64,000 nucleotides of DNA from Halobellus ruber (GTDB taxonomy: Archaea; Halobacteriota; Halobacteria; Halobacteriales; Haloferacaceae), in NCBI RefSeq assembly GCF_014212355.1, contig NZ_JACKXD010000002.1:186001-250000 (forward strand), in the 5' to 3' direction. Every line of letters begins with the position of its first letter. Positions within the stretch are counted from its first letter, which is position 1. Shown piece by piece: positions 49,559 to 59,412 of this stretch. The notes under the pieces are model-generated. The model did not search any database, was not told where the DNA came from, and worked only from the letters and a program-made list of their open reading frames with translations. A program made the position numbers and the translations under genes.

Positions 49559-49978
49559 TCAGGCCGGCGAAGTGGGTGGGGACCGACGTTCCCGGTCGCG
49601 TCGGAAGGTGACGTAGGCGGCCGGGGCGCCCGAGCGGATCCCGACCAGGACCGCCGACGCGAGACCCATTGCCTGTGTCGAGAGGACGACGGCGAGTCCA
49701 CCGCCGGTGACAAAACCCAAGAGTGCTGCGGTCGTCGTCCGGAACCGGCGTACCGTGTCCTGAGATGCCGTTCCAGTCCTCAGTCGTTCGTCCCAGTAGG
49801 TGAGCCCCAGATACCTGAAGGCGACGAGTACGACCCCGACTACGAATCCAACGGGGAGTCCGAGCAACACCGAGGGCCAGACGTGTGGGTCGAGCAGTTC
49901 CGTCACACCGGCCCCGGCTCCGATGAACCCGAGGGCACCCACGGACAGACTCACTACCCGTTTGGAGTATCTGTGCAT
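49559..49978 (-). CDS. four-TM hypothetical membrane protein
   Basis: A 139-residue protein with hydrophobic segments VVSLSVGALGFIGAGAGVTE, WPSVLLGLPVGFVVGVVLVA, TTTAALLGFVTGGGLAVVLS and MGLASAVLVGIRSGAPAAYV, and a basic C-terminus. No family is recognised. It lies within the inserted segment, flanked by gene-poor DNA. Its right side has a 630-bp gap before the transducer gene. Confidence 0.6.
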   Translation of the reverse strand: MHRYSKRVVSLSVGALGFIGAGAGVTELLDPHVWPSVLLGLPVGFVVGVVLVAFRYLGLTYWDERLRTGTASQDTVRRFRTTTAALLGFVTGGGLAVVLSTQAMGLASAVLVGIRSGAPAAYVTFRRDRERRSPPTSPA

Positions 49979-50611
49979 TACCTGTCGGTTCTCCGTACAA
50001 TAGTATCACCATAGCGACGATTCTGCGCTTCCGAGAACCGGCCCGCTCATCGGGGACGGACAACACGGTCGCGAGCAAGTGTAACAGGCCGTCGCTGCCC
50101 AGCTTTCCCGTCCGGTCGCACCCGGTCACAGCCTCCCTTTCGACGGACTCCTTGCAATCGGGCGACCACGCCGAGTCTCGGATCGTGAGCTCAGGTACCC
50201 CGCTTTCACTTCCATCGTGTCGACTGGTAGAAACTCGGCCGGTAGTGGTTCCGGATACACCCCGGTCCCCGGAGAGACACCTCCATCTCGTCGCTGACAG
50301 TTCCGACGAGCGTGTCAGCGACGGGCCCTCCCCGCGCTCCTCCGTTCTCGGTTCGCGGCGCGTGGGCTGTCCACGGCGAGACGGTCGACTCTCGGGGATG
50401 CTGCCGGCGTCCCACACGGCGGAACGTCACGCGGGGGAGTGTTCGTTTCCTTCCGGCGAGAGTGCGGTCCCCTCCCGTCGGCCTGCCGGGTTTCGGTCTA
50501 CAGCCGCCCGCTTGCAACGCGCCGCCCGGTACTCCCGTGCCTCCAACGACCGGGGTCGGCGTCATCCCAGTACTGAAACGTGAGGCGCCGGCCCCGAGCC
50601 TCCGGTCACCG
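49979..50611. other. 630-bp gene-poor gap
   Basis: Several open frames of 100-140 codons exist on both strands here, but they have Arg/Gly/Pro-rich translations, no domain motif, no TATA at the right distance and overlap one another. I take them as chance frames in G+C-rich DNA, probably decayed material of the inserted segment. I see no RNA gene. Confidence 0.45.
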
Positions 50612-52834
50612 CTATTGCCGTGACTGTCCGCCGTCCCCTGCCGGATTCACGTTGCCGCCGTCGGTCTGCGTTACCGCCGACACACCTCCCGTTTGCGCGT
50701 CTGCACTCTCCGTCCTTCCTCCGGAACGAGTATCGAACTCCGAGACGTTGTCGTCGAGGGTGGCCGCGATCTGCGAGAGCTGCTGGACGTTCGTGCTGAC
50801 TTCCGAAACCGAAGCGGTCTGTTCTTCGGTCGCGGCCGAGACATCGCTCGCTTCTGCGGCGGTCTGGTCACTCACGCTCGACACCTCGTCTACCATCGCA
50901 ACCACTTCTTCCGACGACGCCGCCTGGTCCTCGGTGGCGTCACTGATCTCCTGAATACCCGCTTCGGCTTCGTCGACCGCTGTCGCAATCTCGTCGAACA
51001 TCTCGATCGTGTCCTCGATCGTCTCCGACCCGCGTTCGACACGATTTCGCATCACCTCGATCCCGTCGACTGTCTCACCGGCCGTCGACTGGACCATTGC
51101 GATCTGGTTTTCGATCTCCGTAGTCGCGTCACTAACCTCCTGTGCGAGGCTCTTGATCTCGTCTGCGACGACAGCAAACCCTTCGCCGGCCTCTCCGGCC
51201 CGAGCCGCCTCGATGGACGCGTTCAACGCGAGTATGTTCGTCTGTTCGGCGATCCCGGTGATCAGATCGACGATGTCTCCGATCTCCTCCATCTTCTCGT
51301 CGAGCGTCTTGACTTGACCCACTGCGTCGTCCGCCTGCGCCTCGATCGAACTGATCTCCTCGGTCGCTTCGGCTGCGTACTCCTGGCCCACCTCGCTGCG
51401 TTCGACAGCGGCTTCGGCCGTCGAGGTCACCTCCTCCGCCGAGGAGGCGATCTCCTCGATGGTCGCGGACACGTCGTTCATCTCCCCCGCAACCTTGCTG
51501 AGGTTCTCGCTTTGCGTATCCGCGCCGTGGGAAATCTCCTCGACCGAACCGGCGACCTGTTCGCTCGCCTGTTCGATCTCTTCGGTACTCTCCGCGATCA
51601 GGTCGCTTGAGGCGGCCACCTCGTCGGCGACGTCCTGAATGGTTCCCACGCTGTCGCTGAGTTGGTCGATACCCGCTTCGAGGTCCCGCAACACGGTGCC
51701 GTACACACCGGGGTAGTCGGTCTCGAATCGACGGTCGAGCTGTCTGGTCTTCAGCCCTTCACTCGCGGTCGCGATCTGCGCGAAGGCGTCGGATAGCGTT
51801 TCGGTTCCCTCTTCGAGGTCATCCAGCACAGTACCGTACTGCCCCGGTTTGTCGGAGGCGATGGTCTGATCGAGGTCGCCCGTCCGCAGGCTGTTGCTCG
51901 CCTCCTGTATCTCCCCGAAGCTGGTCGTGAGTTGGGTGGTCCCCGAGTCGAGGTGTCGCATAATCTCCCCGTACTGCCCCGGGTACTCGGTGTTGATATC
52001 CTGGTGGAGGTCCCCCGTTTCGAGGTTACGGCTCACAGTATCGAGGTCCCCGAAGACGGCGCGGAGCTTCCCCTGCATCTCCTTGATCGCCGTGACCATC
52101 CGCCCGATCTCGTCGTCTTCGACGTGGTCGTCGACCTCCGTGGTGAGGTCCCCGTTGTTGGCCGCAACGGCGGCCTCGGTCAACTGTCTGATCGGCGTTG
52201 TGATGCGTCTGGCCACGAACAGGCCGATCACGATCGCGAAGACGAACGCACCGAGCGTGAGTCCGATAACCTCCTGCTGTGCCGTCTGCGTGTTGCTGTC
52301 AGCAGCAGCCACCTGAGCTTCGAGGTCCTCCTGCGCTGATCCTTCGATGGCGTGAGCGTTCTCCTCCATTTCGATCCGTAATTCCTCCATCCGGGCCGCC
52401 TTCCGTTCAGCGAGGTCGTCGTTACCTGCGTTCTTTGCCTCGAAGAACTCCGTGCCGAGTTGACTGTACTCCTGGTGTTGCGATTGGAGCGTCTCGAACC
52501 GTGCTGCCTGCTCCGCACTCAACTCGCTTTCCTCTAAGCGCTCTGCGTGCTCGGTGTACAGTGCCTCCGCGTCGTTGAACTGCTCCTGTGCGCCGGACTC
52601 ACCGAGCTGTGCTGCCTGTATTGCCCCCCGTTGTCGCTCGATGGCAACGATCATCTCCGCCGAAGCGTCCATCCTGATTCCGTCCTCTGCGATCAGGTGA
52701 GCCTCCTCGTCCACAGTGCTGACCGCCGTATAGCCAACCGCCCCAGTCACAGCGACTAATAGGGCGACGAGGACGAACGCGACGATCAGTTTTGGCCTCA
52801 GGTCCAGCTGGTCGATGGTAACTCTTTCGAGCAT
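50612..52834 (-). CDS. membrane chemotaxis-type transducer (halobacterial Htr/MCP)
   Basis: A 740-residue methyl-accepting protein from ATG 52834. TM1 ([20 protein letters not shown]), a 150-residue helical extracytoplasmic sensor of the four-helix-bundle type (no bacterial-type ligand motif), TM2 ([20 protein letters not shown]), a HAMP domain from about 206 ([20 protein letters not shown]), then three roughly 60-residue HAMP-like repeats ([57 protein letters not shown]) and the signalling hairpin near 545 ([20 protein letters not shown]). It should signal to CheA; no che gene is nearby. The sensed stimulus is unknown. Confidence 0.93.
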   Translation of the reverse strand: MLERVTIDQLDLRPKLIVAFVLVALLVAVTGAVGYTAVSTVDEEAHLIAEDGIRMDASAEMIVAIERQRGAIQAAQLGESGAQEQFNDAEALYTEHAERLEESELSAEQAARFETLQSQHQEYSQLGTEFFEAKNAGNDDLAERKAARMEELRIEMEENAHAIEGSAQEDLEAQVAAADSNTQTAQQEVIGLTLGAFVFAIVIGLFVARRITTPIRQLTEAAVAANNGDLTTEVDDHVEDDEIGRMVTAIKEMQGKLRAVFGDLDTVSRNLETGDLHQDINTEYPGQYGEIMRHLDSGTTQLTTSFGEIQEASNSLRTGDLDQTIASDKPGQYGTVLDDLEEGTETLSDAFAQIATASEGLKTRQLDRRFETDYPGVYGTVLRDLEAGIDQLSDSVGTIQDVADEVAASSDLIAESTEEIEQASEQVAGSVEEISHGADTQSENLSKVAGEMNDVSATIEEIASSAEEVTSTAEAAVERSEVGQEYAAEATEEISSIEAQADDAVGQVKTLDEKMEEIGDIVDLITGIAEQTNILALNASIEAARAGEAGEGFAVVADEIKSLAQEVSDATTEIENQIAMVQSTAGETVDGIEVMRNRVERGSETIEDTIEMFDEIATAVDEAEAGIQEISDATEDQAASSEEVVAMVDEVSSVSDQTAAEASDVSAATEEQTASVSEVSTNVQQLSQIAATLDDNVSEFDTRSGGRTESADAQTGGVSAVTQTDGGNVNPAGDGGQSRQ

Positions 52835-53050
52835 CAATATGGAAAATGAAATTAACACGTAATCAATACTCTCACTTAATATCATATATGATTGTTGCTG
52901 AATATCCGAGTTTAAGTTTGAATCTTACAAAAATAAGCCTCATTTGATATCCAAATAGGGTGAGATATTCATACGAATAAGAAATTATGAAATCTGCTGT
53001 CCGCTGCCCGATTCTACTGAACGCGAGTTCGCACGAGGTACGGGGCCAAT
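52835..53050. other. A+T-rich upstream region of the transducer
   Basis: This stretch is far richer in A+T than the rest of the window (for example TCACTTAATATCATATATGA), with no gene. It holds the promoter for the leftward transducer gene; a minus-strand TATA candidate is not unique. The composition break supports foreign origin of the insertion. Confidence 0.5.
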
Positions 53051-53063
53051 TGATATTGTCGGT

Positions 53064-53147
53064 TATAGTAGCGTTTGCAACTGGCTGCACATCCGATCGC
53101 ACGACGGCGTGCGAACGAGTGAGCGAAGACTTGCAAACGCCACTATA
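53064..53147. repeat. 84-bp symmetric palindromic element (right copy)
   Basis: TATAGTAGCGTTTGCAA (53064-53080) and TTGCAAACGCCACTATA (53131-53147) are reverse complements at 16 of 17 positions. The centre TCGCAC-GACGGC-GTGCGA (53097-53114) shares the same midpoint (53105.5). Just outside, ATATTGTCGG (53053-53062) continues the match to the 49.3-kb element: aligned arms agree at 18 of 22 bases. This marks the right border of the segment between trpA and the aldolase. Confidence 0.75.
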
Positions 53148-53256
53148 GTGAGCAAACCTGAACCCGGTTTCGGGGTCCACGTTTCGGCTGTGGGCAACTC
53201 CGAAATAATCCACCTCGTAACCGTTTTAACGGACGGTTGCCACAGTCTCACACACG

Positions 53257-54051
53257 ATGACCACAGGACTCGCCGCACGGCTCGAACGGATCTCCACAGG
53301 GGGGCGATACCTCGTCGTCCCGATGGACCACGGCATCACACTCGGCCCGGTCAAGGGACTCGTCGATCTCGAATCGACCGTCGACGCGATCACCCGCGGG
53401 GGCGCCGACGCGGTACTCACCCAGAAGGGCGTCGCCGCCCGCGTCCACGAGCACAAAAACGGGAAGGGGTTCATCGTCCACCTCAACGGCTCTACCTCCA
53501 TCGGCCCCGACTCAAACGACAAGCGCCGGACCGGCACCGTCGAGGAGGCGTTGCGGGCCGGCGCGGACGCGGTGTCGTTCCACATCAACGTCGGCAGCGA
53601 CCACGAACCCGACCAGTTGACGGAGTTGAGCGACGTGATCGAGACCGCACACCGGCTCGGGGTTCCCGTCCTCGCGATGAGCTACGCCCGCGGGCCGGGC
53701 GTCGACGAACACGACGCCGAGAGCCTGGCACACGCCGTCCGGATCGCCGAGGAGCTGGGCGCCGACGTGGTGAAGACCGCCTACTCCGGCGACCCCGACA
53801 CCTTCGAGCGGGTGTGTGAAGCCACCCGGCTGCCGGTCGTCATCGCGGGGGGAAGCCGCGGTACCGACCGCGAAACCGCCGAGATGGTCCGCGGCGCGAT
53901 GGACGCGGGCGCCGCCGGCGTCTCGATGGGGCGGTCGATCTTCCAGCACGACGACCCCGGGGCGATCACCCGCGCGGTCAGCGCGATCATCCACGACGAC
54001 GCCGACGCCGCCGACGCGATCGACGCCGCCGGGCTCGCAGTCGAGGCGTAG
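53257..54051 (+). CDS. 2-amino-3,7-dideoxy-D-threo-hept-6-ulosonate synthase (aldolase of the archaeal aromatic pathway)
   Basis: A 264-residue class I aldolase-like TIM barrel: YLVVPMDHGITLGPVKGLVD, ADAVLTQKGVAARVHEHKNG, HLNGSTSIGPDSNDKR, DAVSFHINVGSDHEP, VLAMSYARGPGVDEHDAESL, GADVVKTAYSGDPDTFERVC (Schiff-base Lys), LPVVIAGGSRGTDRETAEMV, GVSMGRSIFQHDDPG. In archaea that lack DAHP synthase it makes the first intermediate of dehydroquinate. A GTTTTAAC box lies about 27 nt upstream of ATG 53257. In other haloarchaea it neighbours trpCBA as I recall; here 6 kb of other DNA intervenes. Confidence 0.93.
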   Translation: MTTGLAARLERISTGGRYLVVPMDHGITLGPVKGLVDLESTVDAITRGGADAVLTQKGVAARVHEHKNGKGFIVHLNGSTSIGPDSNDKRRTGTVEEALRAGADAVSFHINVGSDHEPDQLTELSDVIETAHRLGVPVLAMSYARGPGVDEHDAESLAHAVRIAEELGADVVKTAYSGDPDTFERVCEATRLPVVIAGGSRGTDRETAEMVRGAMDAGAAGVSMGRSIFQHDDPGAITRAVSAIIHDDADAADAIDAAGLAVEA

Positions 54052-54273
54052 ACCGCTGCCGCGGGTCCGCTTTCCCAGCTCCGAGGGCGGGTTTTGATGA
54101 TCGGTCGCTGTCGGGGAACCGCCGGCGGATGGGACCGGAAAGGGGCCTTCACGCCCCTGTCCGGGTTGATCCTTCCCGATCGAGTAGTCCCGGTCCGGAA
54201 TCCGTCCGGGTGTCGTCCGTGAACGGCGAAAAATCGCGTTTCTCGGTGAAAACCCCGAGGGGCCGCGACGCGG

Positions 54274-55395
54274 TCAGCCGCGCCGCCGCAGGATTACGAC
54301 GGCGGCGACGATCACAGCCACGAGACCGAGCGCGGCAACGGGCAGCAGGTCGAACCCGCCCGGTTCGGCGGGAAGCGATGTCGGCTGTGCCGTCTCGACC
54401 GCGTCCGGGGGCTCCGGCGTCCCCGTCTCGGCCGCCGGCGTCGGCGTCTGTGTCCCGCCCGCGAGCGTCGGCGTCGCCGTGACGGTGGCCCGGTCGTCGA
54501 CCTGGATCACCGCGAACGGCGAGAACTGGTCGACGCTGCCCGCAAGCACGAGCGGGTTCCTGGAGGCGACCGTGGTGTCGAGGCTCTGCCACCCGCCGTC
54601 GGTGTAGTGGACGATCCGGAGGTTCTCCGGCTGCGCATTGAACTCGTCCACCCTCGATTGCGAGATGGTGATGCGCACTGTCGCCGGCCCGCTGGTCGGG
54701 TCCGGCGCGGAGATGTCGACCGTGCTGATCCGCTCACCCTGCTCGGGTTCGGAGACTCCTTCGGGCAGTTCGTTCAGCTCCTCGACGGTCGCCTCGCCGG
54801 TCGCCCCCGGTACAGTGACCCGTACGCTGGTCACTCCGGATATGCCGTCCGAGAGGTTGACCTCGGCACTTCCGTCGTCGAGGTCACTCGACTCGCTGAC
54901 GGGCGAGGAGCCGGTGCCGGTATCAGCACCAGCGCCGCCGCCAGCCCCGGCGCTACCGCCCCCGCCGTCGGCAGGTGCCTCGGCATTCTCGAACGTGCCG
55001 GCCGGGAACGTTAGATCCTGCTCGTAGACGCCGGCGTCGAGGTCGTACGTCGACTCCGACTGCGGGCCGTCCGCCGAGTTGACGTGGAACCGCACCTCCG
55101 TGCCGGTTCCGCTGTCGATACGGAGTTTGTCGTCGGTCGCGTCCGACCCGCCGTACTGGCCGGCGGTCTCGACGGTGATCGATCCCTCGACGGAGGTGTT
55201 GCCCTCCTCGTCGGTCGTGACGGCGTAGATCGTCGTGCCCGTCGGTGCTGCGGTTCCGTCGGCATCCTCAACGGAGCCGTAGAACGACGCCGGTTCACCC
55301 GGCGGATCCTCCTGGGCCGTCGCGACCGCTGCACCGCCGCTGATGACGACAGCGAGGGCGACCATCGCAACGGCAAGTATGTTTTTCGTTGTCAT
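54274..55395 (-). CDS. secreted surface protein with C-terminal membrane anchor (PGF-CTERM-like)
   Basis: A 373-residue protein with a Sec leader (ILAVAMVALAVVISGGAAVA, cut near ATAQE), a beta domain up to residue 130, a Gly/Ala linker, and a domain with VTVPGATGEATVEELNELPE and HYTDGGWQSLDTTV, VDQFSPFAVIQ, the pattern of PGF-pre-PGF domains. A Thr/Pro/Glu linker (probably O-glycosylated) leads to LLPVAALGLVAVIVAAVVIL and RRRG. A strict PGF triplet is replaced by PGGFD, so archaeosortase processing is uncertain; a plain C-terminal TM anchor is the alternative. It starts 12 nt after the big repeat protein. Confidence 0.8.
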   Translation of the reverse strand: MTTKNILAVAMVALAVVISGGAAVATAQEDPPGEPASFYGSVEDADGTAAPTGTTIYAVTTDEEGNTSVEGSITVETAGQYGGSDATDDKLRIDSGTGTEVRFHVNSADGPQSESTYDLDAGVYEQDLTFPAGTFENAEAPADGGGGSAGAGGGAGADTGTGSSPVSESSDLDDGSAEVNLSDGISGVTSVRVTVPGATGEATVEELNELPEGVSEPEQGERISTVDISAPDPTSGPATVRITISQSRVDEFNAQPENLRIVHYTDGGWQSLDTTVASRNPLVLAGSVDQFSPFAVIQVDDRATVTATPTLAGGTQTPTPAAETGTPEPPDAVETAQPTSLPAEPGGFDLLPVAALGLVAVIVAAVVILRRRG

Positions 55396-55407
55396 TTTCT
55401 GCGTGAG

Positions 55408-58400
55408 TTACCGCCTGGGTTCCCCGCCGAACTCCGGATGCTCCGGCAGGAAGATCTGTCGAGTGTCGTTCTGGTAGACGTACACGTAGTAGACGCCGTC
55501 AGGATTGACCGCCGCGGTATTCTGCAGCGTCGTTCCGGGCACTGACTTCAGTTGCGCATCGAGCACAGCCGATTCGGGGGGATGCTCCGTGGCCAGGTCG
55601 GTTTCGAGCGTGACGCTCCCCCGCATCAGCTCGTTTCCGATCTCGGTGTCCGTCTTCCGGGCGTCAACCTCCCCGACCGAAGTAACGTCGAAGTTCGAGC
55701 CGACGATGTGCCAGCCCTCGTCCATCTCGATGGATCCGACGTTCGTCTGTGCGCCGCTCCGGTCCGTGTCGTAGACGAACCCGTACTCGGCGCCGTCGGT
55801 CTCCGCATTCACGAAGAGCCCGTTGTGGACCCGCTGGACCTGACTCGCAGCGCCGTACGAGGCAAAGGAGTCCTGATTACCGTCGTAATACGTGACGTCG
55901 GAGATGTTCCCACCCGACACGAACTGCCCGGGCATCGGCTGTGAGGTGAGCTGATACCCTTCGGATGCGGTGAACGCGGAGTGAACGAAGGTGACGTTTT
56001 CGCTGTTGGAGACCGTTGCGTAGGTGATGTTCCCGGCGTTGGAGACGTCCGCGTTCCGGACCTCGATCGTCACCTCGTTCCCTGCCTCCGCGGGGGATTC
56101 AAGAATCCGGAGTGCGTCCCCCCTATCGAACGTGACCGTATCGCCGTAGCGGGGGAGATCAACCGTATCAGACCTGTTCCCAGCCAGGAACACGAATCCT
56201 CCCATCCTGATCAGTACCCTGTCGTCGATGACCTTCGCTCCATTAGCGTCCCTAAAGCCGCTGACAGTGACGGTGTACGAGCCCTTCTCGTCGTATCTGA
56301 GACCGATCAACTCGGCGTCGATTTCGGTGCTGTCGACGGCCGCGAGGTCGCCAGCGATCTCGTTGTTAACATCCGTGACTTTGCCGTCCGCGATCGGGCT
56401 GAAGTTATCAGCCTCGGTTCCTTCGATATCAACGGGCTGACCCGTGTCGACCGTGAGCGACGCGTCGCTCAGGTCGTCACCCTGCCGGACGCTCGAGGAC
56501 ACGGACCCGGAAACCGAGACGAAATCCACGACGACCACGTTATCGGGCGCGGCAGCGCTCTCTTCGCCGTTGATCGAAAAGAGGTTCACACTGGCGTCGG
56601 TGGTGTTGCTCTCGAAGGAGAGGCCGTCGACCGCATCACCCGTGACGGCCACGTCGCGATCGAAGGCGAGCAGCATCTGGCCCTGGGAGTCGTCGTCGTT
56701 GTTTTCGGGTGCGTCGTCGATCGTCACGTTCTGCAACACGGGTTTGGACCCGACGTTGTTGTCGACGGCGAGGGTCTGGTTGATCGCGACGGCACTACCC
56801 GTATTCGTATCGTCATCCTCGCCCGATTCGACGGGTCCGGTGTCGTTACCGCTGTACGTGAGCGACCCGAGGTCGTCACCGTTCTCCACGTCGCTCTCGA
56901 GCTCGAGGATCAGGACCGAATCCCCGTCGTTGTCATACCCACGAGTGATGTCCGATGCGTCGCTCCCGTTGAGCGAGAACGCATCAAGCGCATCGTCCTC
57001 ATCCGCGGGCACCGACACGTTTTCGCTGTACGTCACGACGACCCTGCTCGGGTCATCGTTCGTCACCTCTGCGCTCTCGATGCGCGGCTGGATGTTATTC
57101 CGGATGGGAACCGGTTTATCATCAGAACTGAAACTTGGATCAGTCCCGAAACTACTGACGGATTCGCCGGTTGCTTCGATCTCGAGTGGACTATTCCCGA
57201 TTGGCTCGTAGCTCAGACCGTTCAAACGATCGTTTTCACCGAGGTCCGTCCCCGAATTGTAGCCGGCGGGATCGATGACGAACCCGTTGCCGGAGGAATT
57301 CTCGAAGACGATCGTGTTGCCGTTCTCGATGCCGGTGTACGTGCCGGCACGGGACAGCGAAACCGTGTCGCTCCCGACCTCGAACGCGCTTTCGATCTCG
57401 GAGTCCGTGCCGACTTGCGTGATCTCTTCGGTAAACGTCACACGGAGTTCCTCACCGTCGGTGGTGACCTCGGCGGCCTCGAACCCGGTGCCGACGTTGT
57501 TCGTGACGTTTTCGTCCGTGAAGCCCTCAGCGGCGGCTTCGGTGCCACCGTCCGCGACGAGCGGATTCTCCTCGTCCCCGCTCGGTGCACTCGGGTCGTA
57601 CGACAGCGCACCGGTGAGGTCGTCGTCGACAGCGACCTCCTGCGTGGTGCCGTCAGCCTCGCCGAGGGTCAAGATGACCGTGTAGGAGGCATCCTTCACC
57701 CCCCCATCGGTTATCGAGTCCTTGTTCGCGACGTTCTTGACCCGGTAGTCGACATCGCTGTTCTGCACCTCGAAGGCCTCCGTGACGGCGCTGTCGATGT
57801 TGCCGCTACCGACGTCCGCCGTGACGGGTTCGCTAAACGTCACCTGTACCTGCTGACTGCTTGTCACTTCCGCGCTCTCGAACGTGGGGGAGACGTTGTT
57901 GGCGACCGTAACCGTCTGGGGGCTCTGCGCAGCGCCTCCGGACACGGACTCTACACCCTCGTCGATGTTTGCACTGTAGTTGAGCGTGCCGAGTGATCCA
58001 TCACTCGCTTGCACGTCGTCACCACTGAAGTCGAGGAACAGCTCGAGCCGGGTTCCGTCGTCCGGGTCGAACCCGTAGCCACCCAGATCGTACTGATTAT
58101 TATCAAATTCAAACGGACCATCGACATCTCCTCTCGGTCCGACTTCACTGTCGTAGGTGAGCAGAATCCTGTCGGGCTCGGCCGTGGTCACCTCAGCGCT
58201 CTGGATGCTGGGAGCGACGTAGTTCGTGACGTTCCGATTCTGGAAGTCGAACGCGGGATCGCCGGTGGAGTCAGCCGTGATCGGCTCACCGTTGTTGGAC
58301 CCGTCGTACGACAGGCCAGTCAGGTCCGTTCCGGGTTCGATCTCCGAATCGAGATCGAGGATGACCTCCCCCCCAGCCCCCTCGTCGGCATTCTCGACGA

Positions 58401-59412
58401 CGCCCGAAATATCAGCACGGTCGTCGCTGAGGGAGAACGCCGAAGCGATGTCCCCGTCTGAGCTCCCGGACACTTGCTCGCTGAACCCCACGCTGAGTTC
58501 CTCACCGTCGGTGGTGACCGCCGCCGCCAATGTCGGGACGGCGTTGTTCGTGACTGTCGAGTCGGTGGAATCCAGGGCCGTAACCGATGTATCAGCCGCG
58601 TTGGCTATCGGGTCCCCGCCGCCGGACCCCGTGTAGGACACCTCTATATCCGTCTCGTCGCTCCGGACAAAGTCATTCAGTCCGAGGACGATCGTGTCAC
58701 CGCTGATGTCCACGATACTCTCCACTGAGAGAAGATCTATGAAAGAGGATCTGTCGCCCGACACACTGAACGCGTCCGCCGCGTCCTCCTCGGTTGCCCC
58801 CTCCGCGAGCGCAATGTTCTCGTCGAACGTGACCTCGATAGTGTTCGGGGCGGATTCCGGGATCACCGCGTTGCCGTCACTGATCTGTGGCTGGGCGACG
58901 GAGATGTCGAACGTGTCGGTCTGTGTGATGCCGTTTCCGGTGCTCTCGGCCGTGTAGGTGATTGTCTCGTCCTGCAGGCTACTGAGGTCGAGTTCGGCCG
59001 TAACCACGATGTCGGCGGTCGCTGCACTTCCGGCCGCCAGGTCGACGACGATCGTCCCGTTGGAGGTGACCTCACTGACCGACGCATTGTGGCCGTTGGC
59101 CGTGGAGACTCTCGTCGTTCCGTCGCTCGTTCCCGGTCCCGCAAGCACCGTGTCGTTGAGAGCGCTCAGGTCGTTCGAGATTTCGATGGTCCCCGCGTTC
59201 CCATCGTTCTCGACGTTCTCCAGCGTTATCGTCTGCTCAACGGCGCTGGGTCCCGCCGCAACGTCGTCGGCGGTCACCCCGTCGAAATCCTGTACTGTCG
59301 CTGCTGCACCGCCGGCAAACGCCACCGTGCCCCCGAAGACGGAGGTGACCGTGATGATCGCCAGCAGGACCGCCCGCGTCTTGTCGCGCAAATCGTCACT
59401 GTTGTGTGTCAT
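55408..59412 (-). CDS. 1334-residue surface glycoprotein with S-layer-type leader and tandem SwmB-like repeats
   Basis: From ATG 59412 the leader DLRDKTRAVLLAIITVTSVF, GGTVAFAGGAAA, is close to that of the Haloferax S-layer glycoprotein. At least seven tandem beta repeats of about 110-130 residues follow, each starting near PxxxxAxVTxDxxxxxVTFxExV (for example APSIQSAEVTTAEPDRILLT, QPRIESAEVTNDDPSRVVVT, SPTFESAEVTSSQQVQVTFS) and containing LSYDPS-type turns, the SwmB/Big-like adhesin pattern. A distinct C-terminal domain (VLIRMGGFVFLAGNRSDTVD, GWHIVGSNFDVTSVGEVD) ends in a soluble tail without TM. Many N-x-S/T sites suit N-glycosylation. It forms an operon with the anchored protein 12 nt downstream. 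Confidence 0.85.
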   Translation of the reverse strand: MTHNSDDLRDKTRAVLLAIITVTSVFGGTVAFAGGAAATVQDFDGVTADDVAAGPSAVEQTITLENVENDGNAGTIEISNDLSALNDTVLAGPGTSDGTTRVSTANGHNASVSEVTSNGTIVVDLAAGSAATADIVVTAELDLSSLQDETITYTAESTGNGITQTDTFDISVAQPQISDGNAVIPESAPNTIEVTFDENIALAEGATEEDAADAFSVSGDRSSFIDLLSVESIVDISGDTIVLGLNDFVRSDETDIEVSYTGSGGGDPIANAADTSVTALDSTDSTVTNNAVPTLAAAVTTDGEELSVGFSEQVSGSSDGDIASAFSLSDDRADISGVVENADEGAGGEVILDLDSEIEPGTDLTGLSYDGSNNGEPITADSTGDPAFDFQNRNVTNYVAPSIQSAEVTTAEPDRILLTYDSEVGPRGDVDGPFEFDNNQYDLGGYGFDPDDGTRLELFLDFSGDDVQASDGSLGTLNYSANIDEGVESVSGGAAQSPQTVTVANNVSPTFESAEVTSSQQVQVTFSEPVTADVGSGNIDSAVTEAFEVQNSDVDYRVKNVANKDSITDGGVKDASYTVILTLGEADGTTQEVAVDDDLTGALSYDPSAPSGDEENPLVADGGTEAAAEGFTDENVTNNVGTGFEAAEVTTDGEELRVTFTEEITQVGTDSEIESAFEVGSDTVSLSRAGTYTGIENGNTIVFENSSGNGFVIDPAGYNSGTDLGENDRLNGLSYEPIGNSPLEIEATGESVSSFGTDPSFSSDDKPVPIRNNIQPRIESAEVTNDDPSRVVVTYSENVSVPADEDDALDAFSLNGSDASDITRGYDNDGDSVLILELESDVENGDDLGSLTYSGNDTGPVESGEDDDTNTGSAVAINQTLAVDNNVGSKPVLQNVTIDDAPENNDDDSQGQMLLAFDRDVAVTGDAVDGLSFESNTTDASVNLFSINGEESAAAPDNVVVVDFVSVSGSVSSSVRQGDDLSDASLTVDTGQPVDIEGTEADNFSPIADGKVTDVNNEIAGDLAAVDSTEIDAELIGLRYDEKGSYTVTVSGFRDANGAKVIDDRVLIRMGGFVFLAGNRSDTVDLPRYGDTVTFDRGDALRILESPAEAGNEVTIEVRNADVSNAGNITYATVSNSENVTFVHSAFTASEGYQLTSQPMPGQFVSGGNISDVTYYDGNQDSFASYGAASQVQRVHNGLFVNAETDGAEYGFVYDTDRSGAQTNVGSIEMDEGWHIVGSNFDVTSVGEVDARKTDTEIGNELMRGSVTLETDLATEHPPESAVLDAQLKSVPGTTLQNTAAVNPDGVYYVYVYQNDTRQIFLPEHPEFGGEPRR

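Noticed and set aside
50152-50623. Three overlapping frames of 100-140 codons in the gap before the transducer
   Set aside because: They overlap each other on both strands, have Arg/Pro/Gly-rich translations and no start-proximal promoter. Only one at most could be real and none is favoured.
55981-57996. 671-codon plus-strand frame opposite the surface glycoprotein
   Set aside because: The minus strand carries a long repeat protein with a leader. The plus frame has Val/Arg/Asp-rich antisense composition and no domain, as expected for the shadow of a repetitive gene.
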